Below, piece by piece: positions 9,208 through 17,059 of a stretch of DNA of 64,000 nt. Location of the stretch: positions 62,001-126,000 of the forward strand of contig JANQSF010000117.1 of assembly GCA_028284155.1 (NCBI GenBank), read 5' to 3'. The notes beneath the pieces were generated by a model. The model worked only from the letters and a program-made list of their open reading frames with translations. It ran no database searches and was not told the DNA's origin. The position numbers and the translations under genes were made by a program. How positions within the stretch are numbered: position 1 is the stretch's first letter; every line of letters begins with the position of its first letter. This DNA is from Phycisphaeraceae bacterium (GTDB lineage: Bacteria; Planctomycetota; Phycisphaerae; Phycisphaerales; Phycisphaeraceae).

Positions 9208-9870
9208 GTGTCGATCCCCCGCACGCTCGAACCCGAAGTCATGGACACGCCCGACGAGGCGTCTGCCTACGACGCCATGGACCACAGCGAACCCAACGAG
9301 TCATTCGTCGCGCGTCTGATTGGGTTGAACGCACACGGGCGCACACTCGATCTCGGCACAGGGCCGGGTCATATCCCGTTGCTCGTTTGCGACGCACTGC
9401 CCGGCACGCAGGTCGTTGGCGTTGACCTGTCGCGCGAGATGCTGGTCATCGCGGAGCGTCACCGTGCCACGTCACCGCACGCAGATCGGGTGTCGTATCA
9501 ATTGGCTGACGTGAAAGACTTGCCGTTCGACGACGCCTCGTTCGACACGGTTTACAGCAACACGATCCTGCATCACATCCCCGACCCGACGCCGTTTCTG
9601 CGCGAGGCATATCGAGTGTTGAAACCGAACGGGGCACTGCTGATCCGTGACCTGTTTCGGCCGAACAACGATGCGGAAGTCGAGTCACTAGTTGCGCAGC
9701 ACGCGGGCGACGCGACGGCGGATCAGCAGAAGATGTTTGCAGACAGCTTGCGCGCGGCGTTAACGCCCGACGAGTTGCAAGAGATGGTTGACTCGATCAG
9801 GATGACAGGCGTGGAGGTTGTGGTGGATACCGACCGGCACATGAGCCTTCAGCGGGCCGCGTCGGCCTGA
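9208..9870 (+). CDS. Class I SAM-dependent methyltransferase
   Basis: This is a Rossmann-fold methyltransferase of 220 residues. Motif I is TLDLGTGPGHIPLLVCDALPG, motif II is VVGVDLSREML, and an LPFDDASFDTVYSN region is followed by HHIPDP. The N-terminal RTLEPEVMDTPDEASAYDAM is a recognisable lead-in of a family of uncharacterised bacterial methyltransferases. The GTG at 9208 places the conserved lead-in at the start. An upstream extension would overlap the SUKH gene. Its 3' end overlaps the convergent PilZ gene by 22 bases. The substrate is unknown. Confidence 0.85.
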   Translation: MSIPRTLEPEVMDTPDEASAYDAMDHSEPNESFVARLIGLNAHGRTLDLGTGPGHIPLLVCDALPGTQVVGVDLSREMLVIAERHRATSPHADRVSYQLADVKDLPFDDASFDTVYSNTILHHIPDPTPFLREAYRVLKPNGALLIRDLFRPNNDAEVESLVAQHAGDATADQQKMFADSLRAALTPDELQEMVDSIRMTGVEVVVDTDRHMSLQRAASA

Positions 9871-11030
9871 TCGATGGTGTTGATGGCGCGTTGGATCTGG
9901 GTGTGCAGATGACGTAACGCCGCGACTCGGTGCGCCGGCCCGTGGTAGTTCGCCATGACACGACGCGCCGCCTCGGCGATGGTGGGATAGCCAAGCCCGG
10001 ACGCCGTGACAGCCAGATCGTTCCAGCGTGTCGTCGTGTCGCTCGGCCGACCGGACAACGCGTCGCACACCGCCGCGTTCAACTGCGCCAAACCGGCCTG
10101 GATCACCGGACGCATGCCGGCGTCCGACCAGAGCGTGCTGCGCAACTTGAGTGACTCGGGGTCGGCCGAGGCGCGCGGGAGGAATCGGCCGAGCGTGTCG
10201 TCCAGCGTGTTCGGCTGAATCGGTTTCCGGAGCACGTCGTCGCAACCGGCGTCGAGCGCACTGCTTGTTGTTTCAGCGTTGACCCGGCCGGTCATCAAGA
10301 CGACGGGACACGCTTGCTCGACCCGCCGGATGAGCCGCGCAAGCCCGATGCCGGTCGCATCTGTCAAGTGTTCGGCCACCAGCGCCAGGTCGTATGGCGC
10401 GTACGTCGCCGCCCGCAACGCCGCCGCGGCCGACGACGTGTGAACGACGTTCAGGCCCGCGCGTCGCAGTCGCAGTTCGGCCAGCGCTGCGTCGGTTGCG
10501 TTGGATTCAACGCATAGCACATGTCCGCGATAGAGCGTCTGCCCACTGCTTGGCAATGTCCGCGTCGCATCGGCGTCTTTCGATTGCGACGTTTCAGCCC
10601 GACTGTCTTGCGTGAGCGGGTCGTTTCGTTTGAGTGGCTGATTGAAGGAAACGCCGATCTCGTGGATGTGGTCGGCCACGTGACGGCAGCGGACGACTCG
10701 GCCGGCGATGGATCGTCGTTGCCCGTCATCGACGCGCACGACCAGGTCGCAGGGCGTCTGCGGGTAGATGAACGAGCCGTGCAGGAAGGCAGCGCCGCCC
10801 GCGCCGACATTTCGACCGCGCACGACGTACTCGATGGCCGGCTGACGCTTGGGCTTCAGCCGCGCGACGAATCGGCGTCGCGGGTCGCAGTCATGGCGCG
10901 GGTAGCTGCGCTGGTCGGGACCTGAAAACGACTCGCCGGTTCGTTCGATGCGGCGAACGACCTGCACCGCCTCGGCGTCGGAAAGGTGCAACGCATCCAA
11001 TGCGTCCTGAGTTGGGGAGGTCTTCAACAA
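9849..11030 (-). CDS. PilZ - pseudo-receiver - Hpt-like regulatory protein
   Basis: Three parts are visible. Residues ~35-130 resemble a PilZ (c-di-GMP binding) domain: R41-x3-R45 followed by N74-x-G-x-x-G79, with Gly in place of the usual Ser. Residues ~168-275 are a CheY-like receiver with the conserved Thr (LMTG) and Lys (LRKP). The phospho-acceptor position is Ala219, and the acidic pair is reduced (CVESN), so phosphorylation is unlikely. Residues ~290-393 are helical and resemble an HPt domain without its His. It may sense c-di-GMP and act through protein contacts; that is inference. The start is TTG at 11030 with AGGA upstream. Confidence 0.7.
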   Translation of the reverse strand: MLKTSPTQDALDALHLSDAEAVQVVRRIERTGESFSGPDQRSYPRHDCDPRRRFVARLKPKRQPAIEYVVRGRNVGAGGAAFLHGSFIYPQTPCDLVVRVDDGQRRSIAGRVVRCRHVADHIHEIGVSFNQPLKRNDPLTQDSRAETSQSKDADATRTLPSSGQTLYRGHVLCVESNATDAALAELRLRRAGLNVVHTSSAAAALRAATYAPYDLALVAEHLTDATGIGLARLIRRVEQACPVVLMTGRVNAETTSSALDAGCDDVLRKPIQPNTLDDTLGRFLPRASADPESLKLRSTLWSDAGMRPVIQAGLAQLNAAVCDALSGRPSDTTTRWNDLAVTASGLGYPTIAEAARRVMANYHGPAHRVAALRHLHTQIQRAINTIDQADAAR

Positions 11031-11146
11031 GCTTTGGTTCCTGCACCGGGATCAACCGCACCATCAAGCGGCGGCAGTTGTCTGAAAGTGACATCGGCGC
11101 AGCGGTGTCGCGGATTGAGACGGACCCGCGGAAGGCTTAGTCATGC

Positions 11147-11189
11147 AAAGAAAAAGCCCGGTTGGTGTCGGGGGACCAGCCAACCGGGC
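11147..11189 (-). terminator. Intrinsic terminator (minus strand)
   Basis: A perfect 10-bp GC stem (GCCCGGTTGG with CCAACCGGGC) is followed on the minus strand by TTTTTCTTT. This is a textbook rho-independent terminator. It lies more than 330 bases after the stop of the gene ending at 11522 and about 117 bases before the PilZ gene start. It therefore more likely ends a short RNA or an attenuated leader. Confidence 0.75.
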
Positions 11190-11331
11190 AGTCGGGGGGG
11201 CAGGTTTGATGTGAATAGTCTACCGAGTGCTCGGAGGAATTACAAGGGTTTTCATCGTCCACATTGGGGTTTTTCCTATACCGTTCCAACATGGGGGCTG
11301 GATGAGGGATACGGGGTGAGCCCCATCATAC
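11147..11331 (-). ncRNA. Candidate small RNA or attenuated leader, ~185 nt
   Basis: The stretch 11031-11521 has no convincing gene. Its middle is AT-richer than the surroundings. It holds an extended -10-like TGTG-TAGAAT at 11338-11347 (minus strand), whose expected start is near 11331, and ends at the strong terminator at 11147-11189. Internal hairpins such as GGGGCTCACCCC are present. It could be a free sRNA or the leader of the PilZ gene. No known RNA family was recognised. Confidence 0.35.
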
Positions 11332-11337
11332 CGGCCT

Positions 11338-11347
11338 ATTCTACACA
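11338..11347 (-). promoter_or_regulatory. Extended -10 promoter element
   Basis: Read on the minus strand the sequence is TGTGTAGAAT, identical to the element ahead of the two paralogous membrane-protein genes at 22277 and 24359. No good -35 is seen, which is tolerable for extended -10 promoters. Confidence 0.4.
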
Positions 11348-11521
11348 AGCTTCTGTAAATACTAGATTTAAGAATTCAATCAACGGTAACAACCTGCTTG
11401 GATTCGTTTGATGACGTGCAGATTTGAGATTTGTACTTTCTGCGATTGGGGCTGATATGCCACAGCAGGCCCCCGAGTGGGCCATCTGTGGGCTTGCGAT
11501 GACTGGCATTTCAAACGAACT

Positions 11522-12595
11522 TCAACGAGGCGCTGGAAATGGCTGCACGCGTCGCCCCACACCGAGGGAGAGTTCGAGCCCGCGTCGCTGACGGTCCAGG
11601 CCGAGTAACCGTTGGCGGGTGGCGATGACGAGGCGGTCGTAGCGGTTGCGTTCGCGCGCGGCGCGGTCGTAGGCCTTGGCGGTCGTGTCATAGCTCGCGG
11701 CGGCGGCGCGTAGCGTGGCCTCGGCGTTGCGGCGTTCGGACTCGGCCTCGACGGCCGCGGCCTCGGCGGCGTCCGCGCCATGACGCGCGCGATCGACGGA
11801 TTCGATCGCCGCGAGCCGATCCGGGTGGTAATACATCTGCGTCGACAGCGCGACGCGGCGCATCCAGTATTGCAACGTCGCGCGCATCCAGGTGAGGCGT
11901 GACGTGCGGAACGAGATACTCAAAGACAGGATGCGCCGTTCCAAACCGGTAACGACCTGCTGCCGGGCCAACAGGACATTAGACGCATTGATGATTTCGG
12001 ATCGAGACGGCGGCGGGTCGCGTTGCCGCAGGTCTTTGATCTGTTGCTCGGCCTTGGCGACGTCGGCGGCGGCCTCACGGTAGGCGTCGGTCGAACGCAA
12101 TGGCACCAGCGCGTGTTGCTTCACATGCTTGTACTGCAACAACGTGCCGGACGCCTGCTCCTTGGCTTGCAGCAGCGCGGGGTCGAGTTCGAGCAACTGC
12201 TTGAGTTGCATTTCGAGGCGACGCAGTTGGCCGATCGCCAGCCGGTGGGCCGAGCGGGCGCGCGAGCGTTGGCCGCGTGCCAGTTTTTCCTGCGTGGTCA
12301 ACGTGCCGACGCGCGCTTTGGCGCCCAGCGCCGCGTCGCGCTCGGCGCGCAGGTCGCTGCTCAGGTTGGCGTGGCGTTCCTCAGCCCGGCGGAGCAGCAA
12401 CTCGTATTCATCGAGTTGGACACGCGTGGCGACGTATGCCCGGTCGATGGCCGCGAGTTGGGCCAACCGGGCCTGCCGGACCGCGGCGGGGTCGGGCTGC
12501 GGCTGGGCGGACACGTCGGAACCGGCTGCCGCCAGCCATAGCAAGGCGATCCACAGGGTGGCTTTCTTACCAAAAGTGAGTCGTTTCGCGATCAC
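11522..12595 (-). CDS. Secreted coiled-coil protein of unknown function
   Basis: The 357-residue protein has an N-terminal signal (VIAKRLTFGKKATLWIALLW, then LAAAGSDVSAQ). It is followed by almost continuous charged heptad-like helix from about residue 40 to the end, for example RRAEERHANLSSDLRAERDA. It is probably a periplasmic coiled-coil protein, perhaps a scaffold or adaptor; no family was recognised. The start is GTG at 12595, supported by GGGAGG 5 bases upstream and by the signal peptide. The open frame extends upstream but that part is unlike protein. It is followed at a distance by the candidate RNA. Confidence 0.7.
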   Translation of the reverse strand: MIAKRLTFGKKATLWIALLWLAAAGSDVSAQPQPDPAAVRQARLAQLAAIDRAYVATRVQLDEYELLLRRAEERHANLSSDLRAERDAALGAKARVGTLTTQEKLARGQRSRARSAHRLAIGQLRRLEMQLKQLLELDPALLQAKEQASGTLLQYKHVKQHALVPLRSTDAYREAAADVAKAEQQIKDLRQRDPPPSRSEIINASNVLLARQQVVTGLERRILSLSISFRTSRLTWMRATLQYWMRRVALSTQMYYHPDRLAAIESVDRARHGADAAEAAAVEAESERRNAEATLRAAAASYDTTAKAYDRAARERNRYDRLVIATRQRLLGLDRQRRGLELSLGVGRRVQPFPAPR

Positions 12596-12764
12596 AGGGG
12601 CCTCCCGACTCGAAGCAGGAGCGATCCGGCATATCCTACGCTTGCGTAGCAATGATATCCTTCCGGGCCGGCCGGTGCAAGGCCGACTATTGAGGATTCT
12701 AACGCGCGCTAAGCCGCAATCGACCGATCCCCGAGACCCGTGGCCAATATCCAGTGCAAGGATG

Positions 12765-13805
12765 TCACTCGACAAAACCGTTGATTCGATCGATCATCGC
12801 GCGCAACAGGCCGTAGTCGCGACGGGTCGAGGTGTAATACAGCCGGGGCAGTTCCAGGTGCTCGGACTCTTCGGGCAGGATCGATCCCTGCTGCATTCGG
12901 CCGTCGGCGACAAGTCGGCTGAACTCGTCGTTGATCGCGTCGAGTTGCGCGTCGGTCAGCGCGTGTCGTATCCGCATGACCAGTGTGTCGCGTACAAAAC
13001 GCATCGAGTGGTAGTTGCGATAGAAGCGCTGCACATGCTCGGCTGCGTCTTCGATGTCGTTCGTGATGTGATACAGGTTCAGGTCTTCCGCGCAGATCCA
13101 GCCATTGTCGAGCAGTTGGCTGCGCACGTACTCGTCCCACCGTTTCCAGTAGGTGCCGCCGGTCGGCTCGATCATGACAACGGGGATGAGCGGACTCTTG
13201 CCGGTCTGGATGAGCGTGAGGATCTCGAAGCCTTCGTCCTGCGTGCCGAACCCACCGGGGAAGAGCACGAACGCGTCGGCCTGGCTGGCGAACATGAGCT
13301 TGCGCGTGAAGAAGTATCGAAAGATGATCAGCTTCGAGTCGCCCTCTATCGTTTCGTTCGCGACGGTCTCGAACGGCAGTCGGATGCCGACGCCGAACGA
13401 CTTGTCCCGCCCCGCGCCGTCGTGGCCGGCGGCCATGATGCCGCCCCCCGCACCGGTAATGACCATCCAACCCGACTCGGCCATGCGTCGGCCGAACGCC
13501 ACGGCCTGCTGATAATCGACATGGTCCGGCGGCGTGCGGGCCGAGCCGAAGATCGACACCTTCGGCACACCGCGATAGTCGCGAAACACCTTCATCGCGT
13601 ACCGGAACTCTTTCAGACTCCGACTGGCGACCTTCATTTCACCGGTGTCAGCCCCATCGCGCAAGAACTTGATGGCCGTATGCATCATCTCCCGCCCGAG
13701 CTTGCCGGACAGATCGTCGATATCGCCGCCGGCGTCGGTGACGAGGGTGTCAAGTTGAGTGATCAGGTCGCCGTCGCGGCCATCACGTCTGGAAGTTTCG
13801 CCCAT
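12765..13805 (-). CDS. LOG-family (TIGR00730-type) nucleotide phosphoribohydrolase-like protein
   Basis: The Rossmann-like LOG fold is shown by SIFGSARTPPDH, GAGGGIMAAGHDGAG and the family signature PGGFGTQDEGFE. Characterised members split nucleoside 5'-monophosphates into base and ribose phosphate (cytokinin activation, or PpnN-like nucleosidases). The 346-residue length, with about 90 extra N-terminal and 80 extra C-terminal residues, points to the longer bacterial group rather than the ~190-residue plant LOG type. The start ATG at 13805 is the first sensible one; the frame stays open far upstream only because it is antisense to the cyclase gene. It is divergent from that gene. Confidence 0.85.
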   Translation of the reverse strand: MGETSRRDGRDGDLITQLDTLVTDAGGDIDDLSGKLGREMMHTAIKFLRDGADTGEMKVASRSLKEFRYAMKVFRDYRGVPKVSIFGSARTPPDHVDYQQAVAFGRRMAESGWMVITGAGGGIMAAGHDGAGRDKSFGVGIRLPFETVANETIEGDSKLIIFRYFFTRKLMFASQADAFVLFPGGFGTQDEGFEILTLIQTGKSPLIPVVMIEPTGGTYWKRWDEYVRSQLLDNGWICAEDLNLYHITNDIEDAAEHVQRFYRNYHSMRFVRDTLVMRIRHALTDAQLDAINDEFSRLVADGRMQQGSILPEESEHLELPRLYYTSTRRDYGLLRAMIDRINGFVE

Positions 13806-13909
13806 GCCGTCGATCCTTGGTAAGAGAGCGCGGCCGATTGTACCGATTGAAATGAGGCGTTGCCGGTTGGCGTTGCGCATTGAGGGACGGCAGCATCGGT
13901 CGACCGGGC

Positions 13910-13940
13910 ATGACGCCAAATGCCGCCCGATCGATAGAAT
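13910..13940 (+). promoter_or_regulatory. Possible promoter of the cyclase/caspase-like gene
   Basis: ATGACG at 13910-13915 and TAGAAT at 13935-13940 are separated by 19 bases, and the start codon is 33 bases further. The -10 is good and the -35 is partial. Confidence 0.35.
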
Positions 13941-13973
13941 GCCCGCGTCCTGATTGGATACCACACCAGCGAC

Positions 13974-15626
13974 ATGGCCGACCCACCCGTACAACCCGCC
14001 TCCCAGATGATGGTCCTGCTGTTCACCGACCTGGTCGGGTCGGTCGCGCTCAAGTCGCAACTCGGCGCGGTCGAGTACGCGCGGATCATCGGGCGACACG
14101 ACGACCTGTTCAAAGACATCGTCAAAGCCACGCCGGGCGCGCGGATCGCCAACGATACGGGCGACGGGTTCCTGGCCATCTTCCCGACCGTCAGCGACGC
14201 GGTGAATGCCGCGCTGCGATTCCAACACGCGATCCGCACCGAAGACTTTGGTGAGGCGGACGTGCAGGTGTGCATCGGGATCCACCTGGGCGAGGTCGCG
14301 CAGCTCGAAGGGTTCGACCCGACCAACCCAAAAGTCGTTGGCCTGCCCGCGGACTTGGCGGCGCGCGTGATGGGGCTTTGTCAGCCGGGTCAGATCCTGA
14401 TGACCCGCGCCGCGTTCGACAACGCCCGTCAGTATGTGCGCAAACACCCACCGGTCGACGACGCGCCGCCGCCGATTGAGTGGCGGGCGCACGGCATCTA
14501 CGCCTTCAAGGGCAACGACGAGCCGATGGAGGTATTCGAGGTCGGCGCGGTCGGGGCCGCGCCGTTGAGCCCGCCGCCGAACAGCGAAAAAGCCTGGCGG
14601 GCCGGCGACGGCACCCAGCCCAAATCGAATGAGTCGAAACAAAAGAAGCCGGCCGGCGGCTCGCGTGCGGCGCTGACGGTGGTCGTGATGTTGCTCGTCG
14701 CAGGGTTGGCCGGCGGCGGCGTGTGGCTGGCGACGCGGCCGGGTAACAAGAGCGGTGGCGCGTCGAAGAAGGACGGCAGACCGGCGAACAATGAAAAGAC
14801 CGGGGCAACAACCGGCAAGAGCGGCAACGGAAACGACCGAACCAACGGTGAGGCGATGCCATTCCGGCCCGTCGCCAAACGCTGGGCGTTGATTGTTGGC
14901 GTCACGAGGTACGAGAAGCCACAACTGCCCGCGCTGGCCGGCGCGTCGTCGGATGCGCGGTCGATCTACAACTGGCTCGTCGCTGACGACGGCGGCCGAT
15001 ACACGCCGCAGCGCGTGCGTCTGCTGACCGATGACCAGGCCACGCTTGCCGCGCTGCGCGGGTCGTTTGAAAAATGGCTGTCGCAGGCCAGCGAAGACGA
15101 CCTGATCACCGTCTTCTTCGCCGGGCACGGCATGAGCACGGGCAGCGCGCGTGAAAAGGGAAGCCTGTTCCTCACACACGACACCGACCCGAGAAATCTC
15201 GCGACGACGGCGTTCCGCATGACCGAGTTCCGTGAACTGATGCAGGAACACGTGCCCGCCCGTCGGGCGTTGCTGATCATCGACATCACACGCGGCCCGC
15301 GCAACCGGCCCGGACGGGGCGACCGCGACGCGATCGACACGCCCCCGACGCGCCGCAAGCCGAAGTTCAACGGCCTGCGCATCGGCATGCTCTACAGCGG
15401 ACGTTCGCGTTCCGCCAGCGCCGCGTCGGCACCCAGCGGCCTGTTCGCACGCACGTTGCTCGACGGGCTGAAGGGCTACGCCGACGCCAACAATGACGGC
15501 GCGGTCGACTTGAAGGAGTTGGCTGACTACACGATTAACAAAGTGAAGCAAGACTCGAACGACACGATGCGCCCCGAGACGATGGGCCTGATCGACCCGC
15601 GTATCCAGATCGCCGAGCCGCAATAA
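13974..15626 (+). CDS. Class III nucleotide cyclase domain - TM - caspase-like (C14) domain with EF-hand
   Basis: Residues 12-190 are a class III adenylate/guanylate cyclase catalytic domain with both metal Asp positions (LLFTDLVGS, D19; NDTGDGFLAIF, D64). A single membrane segment is at about 232-254. Residues ~300-545 match the caspase-like p20 fold: RWALIVGVTRYEKPQLPALAGA, then VFFAGHGMS with the dyad His H385. The segment that should carry the Cys (usually DxCHSG) reads LIIDITRGP, so the nucleophile is missing. An EF-hand-like loop (DANNDGAVDLKE) lies near the C-terminus. It is probably a membrane signalling protein with a pseudo-protease effector; no partner gene is adjacent. Confidence 0.85.
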   Translation: MADPPVQPASQMMVLLFTDLVGSVALKSQLGAVEYARIIGRHDDLFKDIVKATPGARIANDTGDGFLAIFPTVSDAVNAALRFQHAIRTEDFGEADVQVCIGIHLGEVAQLEGFDPTNPKVVGLPADLAARVMGLCQPGQILMTRAAFDNARQYVRKHPPVDDAPPPIEWRAHGIYAFKGNDEPMEVFEVGAVGAAPLSPPPNSEKAWRAGDGTQPKSNESKQKKPAGGSRAALTVVVMLLVAGLAGGGVWLATRPGNKSGGASKKDGRPANNEKTGATTGKSGNGNDRTNGEAMPFRPVAKRWALIVGVTRYEKPQLPALAGASSDARSIYNWLVADDGGRYTPQRVRLLTDDQATLAALRGSFEKWLSQASEDDLITVFFAGHGMSTGSAREKGSLFLTHDTDPRNLATTAFRMTEFRELMQEHVPARRALLIIDITRGPRNRPGRGDRDAIDTPPTRRKPKFNGLRIGMLYSGRSRSASAASAPSGLFARTLLDGLKGYADANNDGAVDLKELADYTINKVKQDSNDTMRPETMGLIDPRIQIAEPQ

Positions 15627-15651
15627 CCCAATCACCGTTCGGTCGCGCGCT

Positions 15652-15730
15652 GGGTGCCCGTGAATGAGCGAAGCGTTTCACGGATTTGACGTCCAACCCC
15701 GTGAAACGCTTCGCTTATTCACGGGCACCC
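15652..15730. repeat. Long inverted repeat (32-base arms)
   Basis: Arms 15652-15683 and 15699-15730 are complementary with one mismatch around a 15-base loop (start GGGTGCCCGTGAAT, end ATTCACGGGCACCC). This is an intergenic palindromic element with no U-tract, directly after the cyclase/caspase-like gene. Confidence 0.8.
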
Positions 15731-15786
15731 TGATCAAGCAGCGCGGAGACACCATAGGCTTGGTCCTAAATGTCACCGGCCCACCC

Positions 15787-15860
15787 GTAGGGTGCGCTTC
15801 AGCGCACCAAGGCCGCTGGGACACCGTCCGTTCATCGTGGTGCGCTGAAGCGCACCCTAC
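15787..15860. repeat. Inverted repeat GTAGGGTGCGCTTCAGCGCA
   Basis: Arms 15787-15809 and 15838-15860 are perfectly complementary and each arm holds an inner palindrome (GGTGCGCTTCAGCGCACC-like). This element type is common between genes in planctomycete-like genomes. Nothing else is seen in the 15627-15874 spacer. Confidence 0.8.
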
Positions 15861-15874
15861 TTTTCGGACGAAGG

Positions 15875-16750
15875 CTAAAACGCCAACCCCGGCAACTCCG
15901 CCATCTTCAACGCCGCGACGATCATCAGCAGGATGAATGCGACTCGCACCACGCGGTTGGGCAGTTTGTGGGTCAAGACAGCGCCCAGGTGGCCGCCGAG
16001 AATGCAACTCGGCGCGAGCATCAATGCAATCGCCAGGCTCGTTTTCCAGTGGATCGGGTCGCCCTTGAAGGTCGCGCCGGTCGCGGCGAGGCTTGCGTTC
16101 TTGTAGACCGCCCCGACAGCCGCGCTGATGCAGATGATCGCCGCGCTGTTGGCGATGCACGACCGCAGCGGCAGCCGAACCACGACCTGTTGCAGCGGCA
16201 CGGCGATCGCACCACCGCCGACGCCCAGGAAGCCGGCGATCGTCCCCATCACCGTGCCAACCACGCCGCACCGCGGCGGCGTCACGCCCGACTCGGGCGT
16301 GATGCCCACCAACGGCGAGCCGGCCGGCCGCGGCTTGATCAGCCGGCGGACGTTCACATAGATCACATAAACCAGCAGCGCCGCGAACACGCGCTTCAAC
16401 TGAACCTGCCCCGACGTTCCCTGGAATGCGTCGAGGTTGCTCAGCCAAACGCCGACCAGCACGGACACCAACGCCGCGGGCAGCATCCACTTGAGCGCCT
16501 CGGGCACGATCGCGCCGGCCTTGAAGTGTCGCAACGCGGCCGGCACACTCACCGCCACGTTGGCGATCATGGCCGACGCCTGGTACAGGTGCTGGTTCGT
16601 GCCGAACAGCCAGGTCAAACCCGGGATCATGATCACGCTGCCGCCCACGCCGAGCATGCCGCCGAGCAACCCCGCGACCAGACCGAGCACGATCACCAGC
16701 ACCATGTCGGCCGTCGAGAGTGTGAACGCGAGTGTCATCAATTGAGCCAT
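15875..16750 (-). CDS. TauE/SafE (TSUP) family membrane transporter
   Basis: The 291-residue integral membrane protein has about eight hydrophobic segments and two Gly-rich half-repeats. These are GLLGGMLGVGGSVIMIPGL near the N-terminus and GTIAGFLGVGGGAIAVPLQ in the middle, the hallmark of the sulfite/sulfoacetate exporter (TauE/SafE, DUF81) family. Members move anions such as sulfite or organosulfonates. The actual substrate is unknown, and no sulfur gene is adjacent. ATG at 16750 or 16738 could be the start. Confidence 0.88.
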   Translation of the reverse strand: MAQLMTLAFTLSTADMVLVIVLGLVAGLLGGMLGVGGSVIMIPGLTWLFGTNQHLYQASAMIANVAVSVPAALRHFKAGAIVPEALKWMLPAALVSVLVGVWLSNLDAFQGTSGQVQLKRVFAALLVYVIYVNVRRLIKPRPAGSPLVGITPESGVTPPRCGVVGTVMGTIAGFLGVGGGAIAVPLQQVVVRLPLRSCIANSAAIICISAAVGAVYKNASLAATGATFKGDPIHWKTSLAIALMLAPSCILGGHLGAVLTHKLPNRVVRVAFILLMIVAALKMAELPGLAF

Positions 16751-16870
16751 CGTCCGTGATGCGTGCGGCTCGCGCGGCGAGCGATGCGGTCACAACAGAG
16801 CGTGACACTCGACCTTACGGGCGGAACGACGCGCGTTCAAATCGTCAGGGAACGCCGACGCTCCGATTCG

Positions 16871-17059
16871 ACCTACCGCCAATCCAATCGGGTGCCACGA
16901 TGCGGCCTTCAGCCGAAGGCTGATGGCAGCGTCGTGCCGGACAGTCCTGTGTGTTCAAACGTCGCCCTCGCACCCGGCATCACACTGCCGGCCGCTCCGC
17001 GTTCGGCCGTGTGATGGCACCCACAAAACCAAACAAAAGCGCACCTACCGCCAATCCAA
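16871..17059. repeat. 17-bp direct repeat flanking a palindrome-rich spacer
   Basis: ACCTACCGCCAATCCAA occurs at 16871-16887 and again at 17043-17059, where it covers the last codons of the M24 peptidase gene. Between them lie GCCTTCAGCCGAAGGC and an outer pair GGGTGCCA (from 16890) and TGGCACCC (ending at 17023). The arrangement looks like an inserted repetitive element that duplicated its target. No gene is seen in 16751-17044. Confidence 0.5.

Noticed and set aside
13806..15635. Upstream extension of the LOG-family frame
   Set aside because: It is antisense to the cyclase/caspase-like gene and lacks protein-like composition.
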